A DNA stretch of 64,000 nt from Choristoneura fumiferana. Taxonomy: Eukaryota > Arthropoda > Insecta > Lepidoptera > Tortricidae. This document shows, in pieces, positions 1-8,175 of the stretch; the stretch's first letter is position 1, and each line of letters opens with the position of its first letter. The stretch lies in NCBI RefSeq assembly GCF_025370935.1, contig NC_133493.1, positions 8,101,084-8,165,083 on the forward strand, in the 5' to 3' direction. The notes beneath the pieces were generated by a model. That model was not told where the DNA came from. It did not search any database and saw only the letters and a program-made list of their open reading frames with translations. The translations under genes and the position numbers were made by a program.

Positions 1-29
1 CCATTTGATATGGCATCTAGATCGTGATT

Positions 30-345
30 AATAAACATCATCATCATCCCAGCCTATATACGTCCCACTGCTGTGCACAGGCCTCCTCTCATAAATGAGA
101 GGAGTTGGGCCGTAGTTCCCACGCGGGCCAGTGCGGATTGGGAACTTCCACACGCCATTGAGTTAGGTACTTCGCAAGTTTGTGCAGGTTTCCTCACGAT
201 GTTTTCCTTCACCGTAAAGCTCGTGGTAAATTCAAATGTAATCCGCACATGAATTTCGAAAACTCAGAGCTGCGAGCCGGGGTTCGAACCCCCGATCCTC
301 TGCTTCAGAGGCGATAGGTCAAACCACTATGCCATAAACTTGAAT
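30..345 (-). mobile_element. tRNA-headed SINE, family A, near full length
   Basis: Read on the minus strand, it starts with a tRNA-like head whose box B (GGTTCGAA core) lies at 281-291. A body of about 220 bp follows, ending in the phrase AGCCTATA-like plus a GATGATGATG tail (30-50 on the plus strand as CATCATCATC). This architecture is a common lepidopteran SINE. The short reading frame across it is just SINE body. More degraded relatives lie at 35255, 45321, 56437 and 59772. Confidence 0.8.
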
Positions 346-1533
346 CATTTAAACTTTAAACTGTCTTAAAGGTATACATAAATCACATTAAATGACAACG
401 TGAGTGCGAGTTTTATTTTGGTGAATGTACTTCGCATTAATGAAAAATAATTATTTTTCAGCAAAAAAATCTATACTTAAGTACGGAACCTTGTGTGTGA
501 CCGACACGCTCGTAACTGGTTTTTTCCGCTCCAAGCAATTGTGCCCGCTCGCGACCGGTAATTGCTGGTGCAATATAATGCTTAAATTTTCACTTGTGTT
601 TCTTGTTGTTTGCTTTGTAAAGAAATTCAGTGTAAACTTGTAGTCCGTAATTTCGAAAAATCCGAACGATTAAATTATTAAAAATAGTTACATAGGTAGC
701 TTGGGTATTAATAGCTGAAATATGCCGAACATCTTTAAACCAATCCCCAGTTTATTTTAAACAACATATCGAACGAAAAGCAGACTCTGATGATCGGGTC
801 TACGCATCATAATACCGAAAATTCATAATACTTATAGCTAAAATATTATCAAAATTAAAATATACTGACTTTAACCCGTTGCATTTGCATGCGCCAACCA
901 CTAGATTTAACGCGTAGAATTGAAAGACAAGATTTCGTAAAAAATCCGTTGGAATTTTCAAAATTAATCGGGACCCTAAATTAACGAATGAACAGCCGCG
1001 CAAATTTGTATGTTGTAATCCAGCAGTTGCAAATTTCCATATTTTCCCAGATTTGGTGTTAATACCGGATTACGTGCTATAATTTTAATCTACTTATCTA
1101 TTATGCCAAGTTTCATCTAGCCAAACCATTTTAGCAAGAATGTAGAAAATTTTACCCGTTTACAATATTACTAGTACAATTAAATAAGCGTACCAAACCC
1201 TTGGGCCGTAACGCACCATGGGCCCTGACAATGTGTACTTCAAAAACATGTTTGCAAATTCGTTAAAATAATTGTTTCGTTTAAAATAAAAAAAGAACAT
1301 TTTGTCAGATACAGACAATTGCTAAAAATTTTGTTCAGCAATTAGTTTGACAACGAGGCTGCGTAGTTCGGCAAAACAAGCTTACTTTTATTTTAGATGG
1401 CATGTTTTTGCGTAATTTCAGAATACGTACATTTATTATGAAACCTATTTTTATCTAAACGGCCTCAAATCAAAAATTAGCGAAATTATTGTGAATTTCA
1501 AAAAACATGTTTATGAGTCCTCTGAGCTGTAGT
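346..1533. other. unassigned AT-rich sequence left of the DIRS element
   Basis: No reading frame with recognisable domains and no repeat family I can name. The two short frames (425-643 plus, 800-1003 minus) lack any motif, low-complexity pattern or codon signal worth calling a gene. Confidence 0.5.
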
Positions 1534-1555
1534 TAAATTATACTTCGTATCCCTT

Positions 1556-1707
1556 AGAAGACGATTACACTATTTACAAGCAGCAGTACGTAGTATGGTG
1601 CCGTCCTTATCACACCTTTAGAGACCTTAAATCAGATCAAAACATTCTGTCTCACTCGCTCATTGTCACCCCACTGTCGTGCCCGCGCTAGTGCTCGGCC
1701 ATCATTA
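1556..1707 (+). repeat. left inverted terminal repeat of the DIRS element
   Basis: These 152 bases are the exact reverse complement of 6633-6784 by eye. The outer extension 1534-1555 differs from the right end, and both outer extensions reappear in the internal complementary region. The promoter for the element probably lies here or just downstream, but I see no TATA box I would defend. Confidence 0.95.
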
Positions 1708-1780
1708 CGTATTTTAGTGTCGTCCAAGTCACACATTTCCCGCTTCTAAGAATTACGGTCAACGGTGACCTCTGCGCACT

Positions 1781-1931
1781 ATGGGTGGAAAAAGGAGATA
1801 CAGAGGTCGAGACGACGACGGATATGAAGAAATTATGCGAAAATTACGGAAACTAGAAAAGGAGGTAAAAAGGAAACGTTCAATTTCTATTTCCGGTTCC
1901 GACGATGGTGAAATGGATTACCAATTATACG
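1781..1931 (+). CDS. gag-like ORF1, probable first exon
   Basis: An ATG at 1781 opens a 51-codon frame ending at TAG 1934-1936. The peptide is lysine/arginine-rich with a short amphipathic stretch (residues 15-33, I18, L22, L25 and V29 on one face) and then an acidic serine-rich end (SISISGSDDGE). That pattern resembles the start of insect DIRS-like gag proteins. A GT donor (CG|GTTAGT) at 1932-1933 would drop the stop codon and join, in phase G|AC, to an acceptor at 2492-2493. The product would then continue with acidic residues DDISMDEF. Splicing is inferred from the sites and the continuity of composition; no transcript is available here. Confidence 0.65.
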
Positions 1932-2493
1932 GTTAGTCTTACAACTAATTCCCTACATTTTATAGCTAACGACTGTCGCCTAGAATGGCCAGGTTTTTAT
2001 TAAATTAGCCCTAGAATGCACTCCCACGTAAATCGTGGGGAATACGTATATAGCTAAATGCAATGTATTCCATGTGCATATAAATGTTATTTCTGTACTT
2101 CGAGTCGGTGGCAAGATAGCATATTTTATATATAGCTATATTAAACATCTCCGCGTAAATCGCGTTGAGCGCCGCGCCGCCGCGCTTACTACCTCCGCGT
2201 ATACCGTGTTGAGCGTGCGCGTCTACCCTCGAATACTTATACTTTTTCTTTATACACTCAACGTAAATCGTACTTGAGTATAAAATAACGTATGTTTCAA
2301 TACTCTGACGTAAATCGTAGACGAGTAATTATCCATAATGATACTTGGTATGATTCAATAGTCTCACGTAAATCGTAGACGAGTAATTACACATAATGAT
2401 ACTTGCTGTACTGACTAGTTACGGTACATTAAAAAAAAAAAAAAAAAGAAAGGTACAATGAGTTCTGGATTTGTAACTCATACTTCATTTCAG
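1932..2493 (+). other. probable intron within DIRS gag
   Basis: 562 bp bounded by GTTAGT at the left and a pyrimidine-rich tract ending TTTCAG at the right. It is full of stops in the exon frame. It contains the six-copy ACGTAAATCGT motif and a run of 17 A at about 2431-2447. It could instead be an untranslated spacer, with gag starting only in the second exon. Confidence 0.6.
2021..2381. repeat. six-copy near-palindromic motif in the DIRS intron
   Basis: Core ACGTAAATCGT (variants GCGTAAATCGC and GCGTATACCGT) occurs at 2026, 2153, 2197, 2261, 2308 and 2366. Most copies are framed by CTC on the left and GAG a few bases to the right, so each could form a small hairpin or a protein-binding palindrome. 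Spacing is irregular (44 to 127 bp), so this is not a simple tandem repeat. The last two copies share the longest flank (TAGACGAGTAATTA). Confidence 0.85.
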
Positions 2494-3466
2494 ACGATAT
2501 TTCGATGGACGAATTCGATAACGTGATTGGCACCCAAGATGGTCCGTCACCAGCAGCGTCGAGCGCCCCGGGGCCAGCCGCGCCGCTCGCGCCGGCCGCG
2601 CGCCCGACGCGCCGCCCGCGCACGCCGATGTGCTGAACAACGACGAGCCGTTGATCGACGATGCACAAAAAACAGTGCAAGATTTAGAACAAGACATTCT
2701 AGACATTTTAGGTGACGACCCCAGTACAGGAAATCCCTATGGCGAAAATTTGCACAAAGATATCGCTTCCAGATGGCAAAATATCTTGGTTAACGGCCTC
2801 AATAAAGATAATAGAATCACATTGCAAAAGCTTTACCTACCGGCAGAAAACTGTCCTTACATGACAGCGCCCAAATTAAACGCAGAAATCAAAGCTGCGC
2901 TCACAGAAGTAAATAACAAAAAAGACATTTACAGCCAGTCAAGGCAAAACCAGCTTACAAGCTGTTTAGCGGCTATTGGGAAAGTTTTGAATATTGCTTT
3001 GGCGAAAAATCAAAATATACCCCAAGACATCATAAAACCCCTGAGCGACGCCGGTCGCCTCTTATGTGATTACCATCACAAAGAATCATTGTCACGCCGA
3101 TACGCCACTATGAACTCTCTCAGTAAGGAAACGAAAGACGTCCTTAAGAACACAAAAATAGACGAATTCCTCTTTGGTTCCGATCTGGCCGAAAAGTTAA
3201 AAACATCCAAGGCAATTTCGAAGTCTGGGTTGGAGATGAGGACACCCGTCGCTGGGCCATCGGGTGTACGGAGGATCGCCAGCACCGTATCACAAGTCCC
3301 TGCTGTTCACCGTAACCCGACTTTAAACGCGAGGGGGGCTCCGCGTGCGCCGGCCGCCGAGCCACGAGCGAACCCCGCCTCACGACGGCCGCCCGCGCCG
3401 CGCCCGCCGGCCTCCCGCGCCCGGCACGCGCCGCCGCGCCAGCACCAGCGCTCCCGGAGACAGTGA
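2494..3466 (+). CDS. gag-like ORF1, main exon, with a frame break near its start
   Basis: From the acceptor, the exon-1 frame reads an acidic stretch (GTQDGPSPAASSAPGPAAP) and stops at TGA 2634-2636. The frame one base back is open from 2522 to TGA 3464-3466 and carries the bulk of gag: an acidic start, a helical central part with LYLPAENCPYMTAP, and a very basic proline/arginine tail suited to RNA binding. The frames overlap through GC-rich DNA at 2522-2636, so an indel there most likely breaks the gene. C_CCG_GGG at 2567-2573 also fits the -1 slip pattern, though it would be a poor site. The tail overlaps the pol frame. Homology is judged from layout and composition; no search was possible. 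Confidence 0.75.
3322..3363 (+). promoter_or_regulatory. candidate -1 ribosomal frameshift signal
   Basis: The heptamer T_TTA_AAC at 3322-3328 sits in the gag frame as ACT TTA AAC, the exact X_XXY_YYZ phase. A slip of one base back enters the pol frame, which is open from 3316 and has no ATG until 3592. After an 8-nt spacer, GGCTC (3337-3341) can pair with GAGCC (3359-3363) around a very GC-rich loop. Site, phase and spacing are seen; the function is inferred. Confidence 0.6.
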
Positions 3467-5355
3467 CTTCAGACCCGCAGGTACATGTGCCTGTCGCTGG
3501 CCGACTACAATACTTTTACGATCAGTGGCAGAGCGTCACTGACGATAATACGATCCTCTCGTGGGTCGCGGGATACAAAATTCCCTTTAAAATGGAACCC
3601 ATTCAATCGTCAGTCCCCAAGGAATTATGTCGCTCTGAAACTGACAGTAATATTATAGATAAATGTATAGCAGATATGCTAGATTCTGAATTTATTTCAC
3701 ATTGTGATCCTTGTGAAGGTCAATATTTATCGCCCATTTTTACAGTTCCAAAGCCGAACGGGAAACATAGATTTATTTTAAATCTTAAAAGTTTAAATAA
3801 GTATGTTCAAGTAGACCATTTTAAAATGGAGGATTACCGCACGGCTTTGAAACTGCTGAATCACAATGATTTTATGGCCACGCTCGACTTAAAGGACGCC
3901 TATTTCTTAATATCAATTGATATACATGACCGAAAGAAACTGCGTTTCCAATGGAAATCACAACTCTACGAGTTCAATGTACTTCCATTTGGCCTATGTA
4001 CGGCGCCATATGTATTCACGAAATTGTTAAAACCTATTCTACTTCACCTGCGAATAACTGGCCACGTCTTTGTAAATTACCTAGATGATTTTTTTTGTGT
4101 CGGATCTAATTATGAAGAATGCTTTAATAATGTCTCAATAACCCGGAAAACACTAGAATATCTTGGATTTTTAATTAACTATGAAAAAAGTCAATTGGCC
4201 CCCAATACTTGTTGCAAATTTTTAGGATTTGTGTTTAATACCACTAATATGACTATTTCATTACCACAAGAAAAGAAAAGCCGTATTAAAGAATCAGCCA
4301 AATTATTTGTGCATATAAAAAAATGCACTATTAGGAAACTTGCCGAGTTCATTGGTCTTCTAACGTCGGCCTGCCCCGCTGTGCGATACGGCTGGGTGTA
4401 TACCAAGTTATTCGAGAGAGAAAAGTTTTTGGCGTTAAATTACTCTGAAAATTACAACAAAGTAATGCGCATAAGCTCAAATTTGAGAAATGACTTTACG
4501 TGGTGGGTTGATAATATCGATAATAGTTTTTCCCCTATTAAAAATGATAGTTACGAGTTAGAGATCTGCAGTGATAGTTCTAGTTTCGGCTGGGGAGCGG
4601 CCTGCAACACTGACACGGCTAGTGGCAATTGGAATGCATCAGAGCTGTCCAGACACATCAACTACCTCGAGCTTAAAGCTGCTTTTTATGGACTAAAAAT
4701 TTTCGCCGCTCACCTGATGAACTGTAGTATATTATTGCGAATAGACAACACCACTGCCATAGCTTACATTAATAAAATGGGCGGTGTGCAATTTACACAT
4801 CTAAATGAATTGGCACGTGACATATGGCAGTGGTGCGAAGCCAGAAATTTATATATATTTGCGTCATATATTCGATCAGCGGATAACATCGTCGCCGACC
4901 ACGCTTCACGTCAACTGTCAATAGACACGGAGTGGGCTCTAGCGGACTATGCGTATAAAAGTATTATACATACCTTTGGGGTGCCAAATTTTGATCTCTT
5001 CGCGAGTATACAGAATCACAAATGTGAGAGGTATGCGTCGTGGAAGCTCGATCCCCAGGCTGAAGTCATAGATGCTTTCACTTTTAAATGGAATAAAATT
5101 AAATTTTATGCTTTTCCTCCATTCTGCCTTATTACAAAAGTAATCCATAAAATAGTAACAGACAAAGCAGAAGGCATTATAATTGTTCCATACTGGCCCT
5201 CTCAGCCTTGGTACCCCATATACAGCAAACTTGTAGTGTCACAAGAGCTATACTTCAACCCTGACCCGAGTCTATTGCATTCACCTTTCAGAGAAGCTCA
5301 CCCACTCCATGCGGAGCTTACCCTGGTGGCGGCGAGATTATCCGGCGGTAGCTGA
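3463..5355 (+). CDS. DIRS reverse transcriptase / RNase H / methyltransferase-like polyprotein
   Basis: The 630 residues given run from a GTG at 3463, which is an arbitrary start. The frame is open from 3316 and the first ATG is codon 44 (3592), so expression by frameshifting from gag is likely. Reverse transcriptase: FILNLKSLNKY (104-114), LDLKDAY with the first catalytic Asp (141-147), LPFGLC (174-179), YLDD (206-209). RNase H: D371 in CSDSSS, E403, D428 in RIDNTTA, D479 in VADHASR. After about residue 495 comes the region family knowledge treats as a DAM/N6-adenine-methylase-like domain: DLFAS (511), DAFTF (537), FPPF (551) and VPYWPSQPW (575). All expected catalytic residues are present and no stop or frameshift was seen. 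The enzyme would copy element RNA into DNA and degrade the template. Confidence 0.95.
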   Translation: MTSDPQVHVPVAGRLQYFYDQWQSVTDDNTILSWVAGYKIPFKMEPIQSSVPKELCRSETDSNIIDKCIADMLDSEFISHCDPCEGQYLSPIFTVPKPNGKHRFILNLKSLNKYVQVDHFKMEDYRTALKLLNHNDFMATLDLKDAYFLISIDIHDRKKLRFQWKSQLYEFNVLPFGLCTAPYVFTKLLKPILLHLRITGHVFVNYLDDFFCVGSNYEECFNNVSITRKTLEYLGFLINYEKSQLAPNTCCKFLGFVFNTTNMTISLPQEKKSRIKESAKLFVHIKKCTIRKLAEFIGLLTSACPAVRYGWVYTKLFEREKFLALNYSENYNKVMRISSNLRNDFTWWVDNIDNSFSPIKNDSYELEICSDSSSFGWGAACNTDTASGNWNASELSRHINYLELKAAFYGLKIFAAHLMNCSILLRIDNTTAIAYINKMGGVQFTHLNELARDIWQWCEARNLYIFASYIRSADNIVADHASRQLSIDTEWALADYAYKSIIHTFGVPNFDLFASIQNHKCERYASWKLDPQAEVIDAFTFKWNKIKFYAFPPFCLITKVIHKIVTDKAEGIIIVPYWPSQPWYPIYSKLVVSQELYFNPDPSLLHSPFREAHPLHAELTLVAARLSGGS

Positions 5356-5390
5356 GCCGGCGCGGTGCACCCGCCGCCTCGCTCCAGCTG

Positions 5391-6314
5391 ATGATGGCCT
5401 CATTCTCGGAAAAGACTGTTAGTCAATACAATTCATCTTTTAAGTCATGGTGGACATTTTGTGTTAATAATAACGTTGATTATTGTAACGCTGAAGTTCC
5501 TGAGGTTATATCATACTTGACTGAACGTTTTCAGTCTGGAGCTAGCTACGCGACTCTGAATACTTCCAGATCTGCACTAGCCCTTGTCCTCGGCTCTGCT
5601 GTAACGTCACATGAATGCATTAATCGATTACTTAAAGGTATATTTCGTCTCAGACCACCTACACCTAAGTATGATATGACCTGGGACCCCAAGCAAGTAC
5701 TTGACTACTTATCTAATTGTTTTCCTCATGAACGAATCTCCTTGCAGGAGTTATCATTCAAAACGATAACTCTCCTTGCTATCGCAACCGCACAAAGGAT
5801 GCAAACTTTAAGTCTGATTAAGTGTAATAATATAATTAGTAATGATGATGGATTATTAGTTAAAATTGATGATTTGATAAAAACCTCCAGACCAGGAGTC
5901 TATCAACCACTTCTACGGCTACCATATATAATTGAAAATGAAAAAATATGCCCGGCAGCCGCTTTAAATTCATATTTAGATAAAACTAGAACCCTTCGTA
6001 GTGATCAATCGGATTACCTGTTTATTAGTTTTAAAAAACCCCATAAAAAGGTGGGCTCCCAAACGTTAGCTCATTGGGTTAAATCAACATTACAAAAAAG
6101 CGGTGTTGATATCAGTGTATTCGGGGCGCACAGCACGCGCCACGCGTCCACGTCGGCAGCGCACCGCGCGGGCGCTAGCCTGCAGGTGGTTCGTAGGGCC
6201 GCTGGCTGGAGCGAATCTTCTAATGTTTTCCTGAAATACTACAAAAGAGAACTAGCCCCGCATAATGCTGGCAACGATTATGTAAATTCATTGTTTAATT
6301 CCCAAATTGATTGA
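5391..6314 (+). CDS. DIRS tyrosine recombinase
   Basis: 307 residues. A core-binding-like N-terminal half (about 1-110) is followed by a catalytic half. Catalytic residues: first Arg at R136 (ATAQRMQTL), HxxR as H247-R250 (GAHSTRHAS), the His/Trp position as W273 (AAGWSES), and the nucleophile at Y284, or less likely Y283, in FLKYYKRE. Length fits DIRS recombinases. It starts at ATG 5391, 35 nt after the pol stop. The frame is open back only to 5352, with no upstream ATG. It would integrate the circular DNA intermediate by recombination rather than by a DDE integrase. How it is translated (separate RNA, reinitiation or splicing) cannot be seen. Confidence 0.93.
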   Translation: MMASFSEKTVSQYNSSFKSWWTFCVNNNVDYCNAEVPEVISYLTERFQSGASYATLNTSRSALALVLGSAVTSHECINRLLKGIFRLRPPTPKYDMTWDPKQVLDYLSNCFPHERISLQELSFKTITLLAIATAQRMQTLSLIKCNNIISNDDGLLVKIDDLIKTSRPGVYQPLLRLPYIIENEKICPAAALNSYLDKTRTLRSDQSDYLFISFKKPHKKVGSQTLAHWVKSTLQKSGVDISVFGAHSTRHASTSAAHRAGASLQVVRRAAGWSESSNVFLKYYKRELAPHNAGNDYVNSLFNSQID

Positions 6315-6389
6315 AATCACTTTGAAGTAAATACGAATCTCAAATATAAACATCTTTTATTTTTATTTTTTTGTATCTACTCTAAACAT

Positions 6390-6507
6390 CTGCTTGTAAA
6401 TAGTGTAATCGTCTTCTAAGGGATACGAAGTATAATTTAGAATTAAACGAACTTACCATGTGAAGTTCGACTTCTAATTATACGAGTATCACGAAGAAGA
6501 CGATTAC
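6390..6507. repeat. internal complementary region of the DIRS element
   Basis: 6390-6439 is the perfect reverse complement of 1534-1583 (50 bp). 6460-6507 is the perfect reverse complement of 6772-6819 (48 bp). In the DIRS model this region bridges the two cDNA ends to form the circle. The 20 bases between (6440-6459) match neither flank, although a circle junction should join the ends directly. Confidence 0.92.
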
Positions 6508-6546
6508 TAAACTCCCGCCCATCCCGTTAACACTATCCCCATTACA

Positions 6547-6609
6547 AAAAAAAAAAAAAAAAAACTTTTGGACCATAGGACTTACAGATTTTTGTAAATC
6601 CCATGGTCC
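6547..6609. repeat. A-run and hairpin between internal region and right terminus
   Basis: A run of about 19 A (6546-6564) precedes an imperfect stem: 6570-6586 pairs with 6593-6609 at 15 of 17 positions, loop ATTTTT. Its place upstream of the right terminus could suit RNA processing or protein binding; no function is shown. Confidence 0.6.
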
Positions 6610-6632
6610 CAAATAGTACATAACTTTAAACT

Positions 6633-6784
6633 TAATGATGGCCGAGCACTAGCGCGGGCACGACAGTGGGGTGACAATGAGCGAGTGAGACAGAATGTTT
6701 TGATCTGATTTAAGGTCTCTAAAGGTGTGATAAGGACGGCACCATACTACGTACTGCTGCTTGTAAATAGTGTAATCGTCTTCT
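6633..6784 (-). repeat. right inverted terminal repeat of the DIRS element
   Basis: Exact reverse complement of 1556-1707. The outer extension to 6819 is specific to this end and is repeated in the internal complementary region. Confidence 0.95.
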
Positions 6785-6819
6785 TCGTGATACTCGTATA
6801 ATTAGAAGTCGAACTTCAC

Positions 6820-7640
6820 TTAAGTTTTTAATATATAATTATTAGTATTCTTTAAATTCTTTATCAATGAACAATTTGACTTTATAAAGTACCTACAGCT
6901 AGTAAACTTGCAGTACTTGCGGGTGAGCAAGGAAATTCTTTTAGTTAATTTACCTACACTCGACCGTTATTGTTAATTTGTTCTTTATAAAGTACGCAAA
7001 GACTCACGAGTATATATAATAAAGTCCCATTCCCAGGATTTAAAGGTGTTCCCAGGATTTTAATTATGGTCTTCATTTACATAGGATGAAAATCACCTGT
7101 TTCTTGTTTTAGCGGTCAAGATTTTGGTATTTTTATCTACTACACGCATACATACAACACGCACACACACTTTGGTGTCGCTTGCGTGAATCTTTACAGT
7201 TTAATTACTGAGAATTCAATGAATTTCTATGAAAATCACACTGCGCAGTGTTTTATACTATCGTATTGCAATTGTATATAAAGTGAACTAAAAATTAACA
7301 ATTCTTTTGAATGATACTGGCGAGTCGGCAATAAGTAACTATTGTCAAATGTATCATTTGACTAAAATGTACAATATCCTAACTTTGTGCTTCCTGAACT
7401 GATAAACCGTTAACTTTTCGGATATTTTGAATACTTATCGTGTAGCTTACGCAAGATTATGCTAGTTTTATGACTGTTTCAGAAAGTTTGGGGTTTTGCA
7501 GATAGAAGTTTTGAGAATTATACTTTTGGTTCGTGATGCATTCGCTGTACAAGTTCTACGCTGCTAAATCTTGTTTATAATATAATACATGGTATAAAAC
7601 AAAGAGTAGTGGATGTGTATCAAAATTACATGATGGACAG
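6820..7640. other. unassigned flank right of the DIRS element
   Basis: AT-rich with no reading frame of note. GGGTGAGCAA at about 6920 recurs in reverse near 43298 and 50226, so part is an old dispersed repeat. No target duplication relative to the DIRS left border is visible. Confidence 0.45.
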
Positions 7641-7865
7641 TATACGTAATCGGCCTTTCGTCATCATCGCCATATATCAGCCGAACGACGTTCACTGTTC
7701 TTAGATAGGCGTCCCCCACAGACAGATAATTGCTTCGGTTGGAAGAAGGTTGGAAGGTTGTCCGGATAACCTGGTTAAAGCCGCTGATCGATGAATGTAG
7801 GCCGTTTCCAACGGAATCGTCATTTGATAAATATAATGCAATTTTTAGAGAAATTGTCAACCTTC
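7641..7865. mobile_element. RTE-like LINE 3-prime remnants in head-to-head arrangement
   Basis: 7650-7745 resembles the minus-strand RTE 3-prime end seen at 17381 and 22317 (CAGCCG..ACGTTCACTGTT, then TTGCTTCGGTTGGAAG). 7770-7850 resembles the plus-strand coding end (CCTGGTTAAAG, then a diverged tail resembling the RTE phrase GTTTCCAAC). Both are very degraded. Confidence 0.45.
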
Positions 7866-7989
7866 CATTCCATTCCAGTCGTTTTCTCATGACTGAGGAT
7901 AGTGGTCATCAACAGGCGGCCTACATTTAGATAGTGATATTATGTTTACGTATGCATAGGTACCTAGGTTAGTCCTTTCTAAATAAACA

Positions 7990-8175
7990 GTGTTCTACCG
8001 TTGCTCGGACTAATCACTTATCTCCAACCCGTACTCCTCTATAGAACAGATTAGGATTATTTGTTTCCATCGGCTTCTGTCCATGCAGACCTGACGACGG
8101 AGCTAAACCTCGGGGCCTTGGAGTCCCTAATTTGATCGGTCCATCTGGTAGGAGATCTGCCTTACACCACTGTTA
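7990..8175 (-). mobile_element. possible LINE reverse-transcriptase remnant
   Basis: The phrase GATCGGTCCATCTGGTAGG near 8137 and the preceding text resemble the minus strand of the C-terminal region of RTE-like LINE proteins in moths. Stops and gaps break it. Confidence 0.35.

Larger units (their letters stand above)
1534..6819 (+). mobile_element. DIRS-type tyrosine-recombinase retrotransposon, structurally complete
   Basis: About 5.3 kb. Seen directly: 152-bp inverted termini (1556-1707 and 6633-6784), an internal complementary region (6390-6507) matching both outer ends, a spliced gag-like ORF, an RT/RNase H/methyltransferase-like ORF and a tyrosine recombinase ORF. Inverted termini plus an internal complementary region define DIRS1-type elements. 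PAT and Ngaro elements carry split direct repeats instead, and no integrase or LTR is present. By family knowledge, such elements make a circular DNA intermediate and integrate by recombination without a target duplication, and I see no duplication at the borders. Terminal repeats without visible mismatch and open pol and recombinase frames suggest recent insertion. Gag has a frame break. Ends are set by the limit of complementarity to the internal region, so they could be off by a few bases. Confidence 0.93.

Noticed and set aside
2560..2640. CpG island or host promoter in the GC-rich tract
   Set aside because: It lies inside the DIRS gag coding region and is explained by alanine/proline/arginine codons, as is 3340-3460.
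1534..6819. LTR retrotransposon, Crypton or PAT/Ngaro element
   Set aside because: No LTR, protease or DDE integrase; a reverse transcriptase is present, unlike Cryptons; termini are inverted with an internal complementary region, unlike the split direct repeats of PAT and Ngaro.
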